Shown one piece after another: positions 5,232-7,499 of a stretch of DNA of 7,499 nucleotides. The position numbers and the translations under genes were made by a program. The notes beneath the pieces are model-generated. The model saw nothing but the letters and a program-made list of their open reading frames with translations. It did not search any database and had not been told where the DNA came from. Source of the stretch: Claveliimonas stercoravium (GTDB taxonomy: Bacteria > Bacillota > Clostridia > Lachnospirales > Lachnospiraceae); NCBI GenBank assembly GCA_019117345.1, contig DWZW01000170.1, forward strand, positions 1 through 7,499. The letters run 5' to 3'. How positions within the stretch are numbered: the stretch's first letter is position 1; the number at the start of each line of letters is the position of its first letter.

Positions 5232-5615
5232 ATGGGAAAAGATGAGAGAAGTACCTATACAATAAAGGAAGATGAAAATCTCGGAGAGGTAAAGATCGCG
5301 GACGAAGTGGTTGCCATCATCGCAGGGCTTGCGGCCATGGAGGTGGACGGAGTGGCATCCATGTCCGGAAACGCCACGAGAGAGCTCATCAGTAAACTGG
5401 GCATGAAATCCCTGTCAAAGGGCGTGAAGGTGGACGTGCTGGAGGGGATCGTCACTGTGTCCCTGAAGCTGAACCTGAAATATGGCTACAATGTCATGGA
5501 CATCTGCCAGAAGGTGCAGGAGAAGGTGAAGGCAGCCATCGAAAATATGACAGGCCTTACTGTTGCGGACGTGAATATCCGCATCGCGGGCGTGGATGTT
5601 CCGGAGGAAGCGTAA
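5232..5615 (+). CDS. Asp23/Gls24 family envelope stress protein (YqhY-like)
   Basis: Small protein of the Asp23/Gls24 (DUF322) family, 127 residues from ATG 5232. Family members in Firmicutes are linked to envelope stress and, for B. subtilis YqhY, to acetyl-CoA carboxylase and fatty acid supply. Visible family pattern: a hydrophobic beta/helix core with IADEVVAIIAGLAAMEVDGVASMSG (22-46), SKGVKVDV (62-69), then LNLKYGYNVMDICQKVQEKVK (80-100), the hallmark NMTGLTVADVNIRIAGV (105-121), and an acidic end. No signal peptide or membrane helix is seen. It is first in an operon, directly followed by nusB (stop and start codons adjacent), the same pairing as yqhY-nusB in B. subtilis. The accB and accC genes that precede yqhY there are absent here. 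The family call is firm; the exact cellular role is not. Confidence 0.92.
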   Translation: MGKDERSTYTIKEDENLGEVKIADEVVAIIAGLAAMEVDGVASMSGNATRELISKLGMKSLSKGVKVDVLEGIVTVSLKLNLKYGYNVMDICQKVQEKVKAAIENMTGLTVADVNIRIAGVDVPEEA

Positions 5616-6014
5616 GTGAAGAGATCAGAGTCTAGGGAACATATATTTAAGATGGTGTTTGGCCTGGAGTTCAACACTGCGGATGAGATGCCCCAGCAGC
5701 TGGAGCTGTATTTTGACCAGCTTGAGGAGGCGAAGGAAAAAGACAGGGAATATATCCAGAAGAAAGCACAGGCTGTCGCGGAGCGCAAGGAGGAAATTGA
5801 TAAGCTTATCAACGAGCACACGACAGGCTGGAAGACCACCAGGATGAACAAGGTGGATCTTACGATACTGCGCCTGGCTGTCTACGAGATGAAGTGGGAT
5901 GACGATGTGCCTGTGTCTGTGGCTATCAACGAGGCTGTGGAGCTTGCCAAGCGGTTTGGCGGGGATGAGAGCCCCTCTTTCATAAACGGCGTGCTGGCCA
6001 GGATCGCAGACTGA
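5616..6014 (+). CDS. nusB: Transcription antitermination protein NusB
   Basis: RNA-binding antitermination factor that, with NusE (ribosomal protein S10), binds boxA and supports transcription of rRNA operons. GTG 5616 is the codon right after the Asp23 stop, with GGAGG at 5603-5607 inside the Asp23 gene, so translation is probably coupled. The 132-residue product is of usual length and all-helical in appearance. Family signatures: the N-terminal SREHIFKMVFGLEF (6-19), where an Arg and a hydrophobic helix form the RNA-binding side; W72...R76...D81 with ILRLAVYEM (84-92); VPVSVAINEAVELAKRFG (98-115); and SFINGVLARI (121-130). Residues 34-68 are highly charged, Lys/Glu-rich helix. xseA follows after 23 nt. 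Confidence 0.95.
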   Translation: MKRSESREHIFKMVFGLEFNTADEMPQQLELYFDQLEEAKEKDREYIQKKAQAVAERKEEIDKLINEHTTGWKTTRMNKVDLTILRLAVYEMKWDDDVPVSVAINEAVELAKRFGGDESPSFINGVLARIAD

Positions 6015-6037
6015 GACGAGAGGTGCATTGACAGATC

Positions 6038-7273
6038 ATGGCGGGAAATGTATATACAGTAAAACAGGTAAATGCCTATATCCGGAATATGTTCACCCAG
6101 GATTTCATGCTGAACCGTATTTACGTCAAAGGTGAGGTGTCAAACTGTAAGTACCACACGTCGGGTCATATATATTTTTCATTGAAGGATGAGTCCGGAA
6201 CGATTGCCTGTGTCATGTTTGCAGGGCAGCGTGGTGGGCTCTCTTTTCGTATGGCGGAGGGACAGCAGGTGATCGTCTTCGGCTCGGTCAGCGTGTATGA
6301 GAGGAGCGGCACGTACCAGCTCTACGCAAGGCAGATACGGCTGGACGGAGAGGGCGTTTTACATGAGAAATTCCAGGCTCTGAAAAAGGAGCTGGAGGAG
6401 ATGGGCATGTTTGCCCCTGAGTACAAAAAGCCCATTCCACGCTTTGCCATGCGGGTGGGCGTGGTGACGGCATCCACCGGGGCGGCTGTGCGGGATATCA
6501 TGAATATCAGCAGGAGGCGGAACCCCTATGTGCAGCTCATCCTCTACCCGGCCCAGGTGCAGGGGGAGGGAGCAAAGGAGAGCATTGTAAAGGGAATACA
6601 CACGCTGGAGCAGGCCGGCGTGGACGTGATGATCGTGGGCAGAGGAGGCGGCTCTATCGAGGATCTGTGGGCCTTCAACGAGGAGGTGGTGGCCAGAGCC
6701 ATCTTTGACTGCTCTGTGCCTGTGATCTCCGCGGTGGGCCACGAGACAGACACCACCATCGCCGACTTTGTGGCGGACCTGCGGGCCCCCACGCCCTCGG
6801 CCGCGGCGGAGCTGGCGGTGTGGGACATCCGGCTCTTTGACCAGCGCCTGCGGGAGACGGCCCTTCAGATGAACCGTCAGATGGACAGGGTGCTCCAGGT
6901 GAGCCGGCTGCGTCTCCAGAAATATGAGGCCAGGCTCCAGTATCTCCATCCCGGCAACAAGCTGCGGGAGAGGCGCCAGATGCTGGCAGACCTGGAGGAC
7001 TCCATGAGGCGCGGCATGGAGCAGAAAGTACAGAGGGCAAGACATCAGCTTGCCATTTACATCGAAAAGATGCGGGGGCTCTCCCCTGCCGGAAAGCTGA
7101 ACCAGGGCTACTCCTACGTGGAGAGGGAGTCCGGTGGCAGACGGGAGGCGGTAAAGAGCATCCGCCAGGTGGAAAAAGATATGGAGCTGCACATCTACGT
7201 CTCGGACGGAGTCATCCGGGCCAGGGCGGAGGAAGTGCGGGATGAAGGAGGGACACCATGGAAGAGAGAATAG
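6038..7273 (+). CDS. xseA: Exodeoxyribonuclease VII large subunit
   Basis: Catalytic large subunit of exonuclease VII, a metal-independent single-strand-specific DNase that trims DNA to oligonucleotides in repair. ATG 6038 is the first possible start after an in-frame stop at 6029-6031; the AGAGGTG site (6019-6025) is 12 nt away, a rather long spacing. 411 residues is typical for Clostridia (E. coli 456). Domains: N-terminal OB-fold (about 5-100) with VKGEVSNCKYHTSGHIYFSLKD (30-51), then the catalytic core (about 125-345) with GVVTASTGAAVRDI (141-154), GRGGGSIEDLWAFNEE (201-216) and VGHETDTTIADFVADLRAPTPSAAAEL (233-259). D153, R202, H235 and D238 match residues I recall as essential in E. coli XseA. 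A long charged coiled-coil region (about 262-345), where XseB binds, is followed by the C-terminal LNQGYSYV segment (354-361). The 3' end overlaps xseB by 16 nt, in line with co-assembly. Confidence 0.97.
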   Translation: MAGNVYTVKQVNAYIRNMFTQDFMLNRIYVKGEVSNCKYHTSGHIYFSLKDESGTIACVMFAGQRGGLSFRMAEGQQVIVFGSVSVYERSGTYQLYARQIRLDGEGVLHEKFQALKKELEEMGMFAPEYKKPIPRFAMRVGVVTASTGAAVRDIMNISRRRNPYVQLILYPAQVQGEGAKESIVKGIHTLEQAGVDVMIVGRGGGSIEDLWAFNEEVVARAIFDCSVPVISAVGHETDTTIADFVADLRAPTPSAAAELAVWDIRLFDQRLRETALQMNRQMDRVLQVSRLRLQKYEARLQYLHPGNKLRERRQMLADLEDSMRRGMEQKVQRARHQLAIYIEKMRGLSPAGKLNQGYSYVERESGGRREAVKSIRQVEKDMELHIYVSDGVIRARAEEVRDEGGTPWKRE

Positions 7274-7497
7274 AGGAGCAGGCAGTGGCTGGAGGAGAGG
7301 AGAAGACGCTGGAGCAGCTCTTTTCGGAGTTGGAGGCGGTGACCGGAGCGCTGGAGGAGGAGTCCTCCCTTGAGAAGTCCTTTCAGCTCTACCACAGAGG
7401 GATGGACATGCTGAAGGCGTGCAGTGACAGGATAGACAGAGTGGAAAAACAGATACAGGTTCTGGATGAAAAAGGAGAGGCCCATGAGTTGCAGTAG
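7258..7497 (+). CDS. xseB: Exodeoxyribonuclease VII small subunit
   Basis: Small helical subunit that coats the coiled coil of XseA in exonuclease VII. ATG 7258 lies inside the end of xseA with AAGGAGGG (7245-7252) 5 nt upstream. The 79-residue product is of normal size and shows the family pattern TLEQLFSELEAVTGALEE (17-34), SLEKSFQLYHRGMDMLKAC (37-55) and DRVEKQIQVLDE (60-71), two amphipathic helices. The first 15 residues are an acidic, less conserved extension. A strong ribosome binding site and start for a further gene lie in its last 26 nt. Confidence 0.95.
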   Translation: MEERIEEQAVAGGEEKTLEQLFSELEAVTGALEEESSLEKSFQLYHRGMDMLKACSDRIDRVEKQIQVLDEKGEAHELQ

Positions 7498-7499
7498 GA
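7484..7499 (+). CDS. Start of downstream gene, cut by window edge (ispA by position)
   Basis: AAGGAG (7472-7477) followed 6 nt later by ATG 7484 opens a new frame, MSCSR..., which overlaps the end of xseB by 14 nt. This repeats the xseA/xseB arrangement. Only five codons are visible. In many Firmicutes the gene after xseB is ispA, geranylgeranyl/farnesyl diphosphate synthase; that identity comes from gene order alone. Confidence 0.55.

Noticed and set aside
6359..7192. 277-codon open frame on the minus strand opposite xseA
   Set aside because: Antisense shadow of a well conserved gene; composition is biased (His, Leu, Pro) with no domain.

Overview
The window reads as chromosomal DNA of an endospore-forming Clostridia member, most likely a GC-rich Lachnospiraceae. 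The reasons are a spoIIIA sporulation cluster, strong AGGAGG-type ribosome binding sites, frequent GTG/TTG starts, and the order Asp23-nusB-xseA-xseB. All genes are on the + strand. I see no rRNA, tRNA, CRISPR array, insertion sequence or phage gene.

Region 1 (1-2502) is the 3' half of the spoIIIA operon: spoIIIAE (start outside the window), spoIIIAF, spoIIIAG and spoIIIAH. Gaps are small or negative (29 nt, -11 nt, 12 nt). These mother-cell proteins build the SpoIIIA-SpoIIQ channel complex across the double membrane around the forespore. SpoIIIAF is short: its usual C-terminal cytosolic domain appears replaced by a low-complexity tail encoded by a 15-bp tandem repeat.

Region 2 (2503-3404) holds one gene for an exported lamin-tail-domain (LTD) protein. 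It lies 97 nt after spoIIIAH with no terminator between, and a strong hairpin terminator follows it. It may therefore be the last gene of the spoIIIA transcription unit, which is the most interesting idea in this window.

Region 3 (3405-5141) is prfC, encoding the GTPase release factor 3, with its own probable promoter and leader. Region 4 (5142-7499) starts with a near-consensus sigma-A promoter driving a packed housekeeping operon: an Asp23/Gls24 (YqhY-like) protein, nusB, xseA, xseB, and the first codons of a further gene, ispA by position. Many of these genes overlap or abut, suggesting translational coupling.

As I recall, Bacillus subtilis has spoIIIAH-accB-accC-yqhY-nusB-folD-xseA-xseB-ispA. 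This window keeps that backbone but lacks accBC and folD, and has the LTD gene and prfC between the sporulation and Asp23/nusB blocks. No wholly new multi-gene system is evident. The oddities are the LTD gene's position, the remodelled SpoIIIAF tail, and two small dyads in leader regions.
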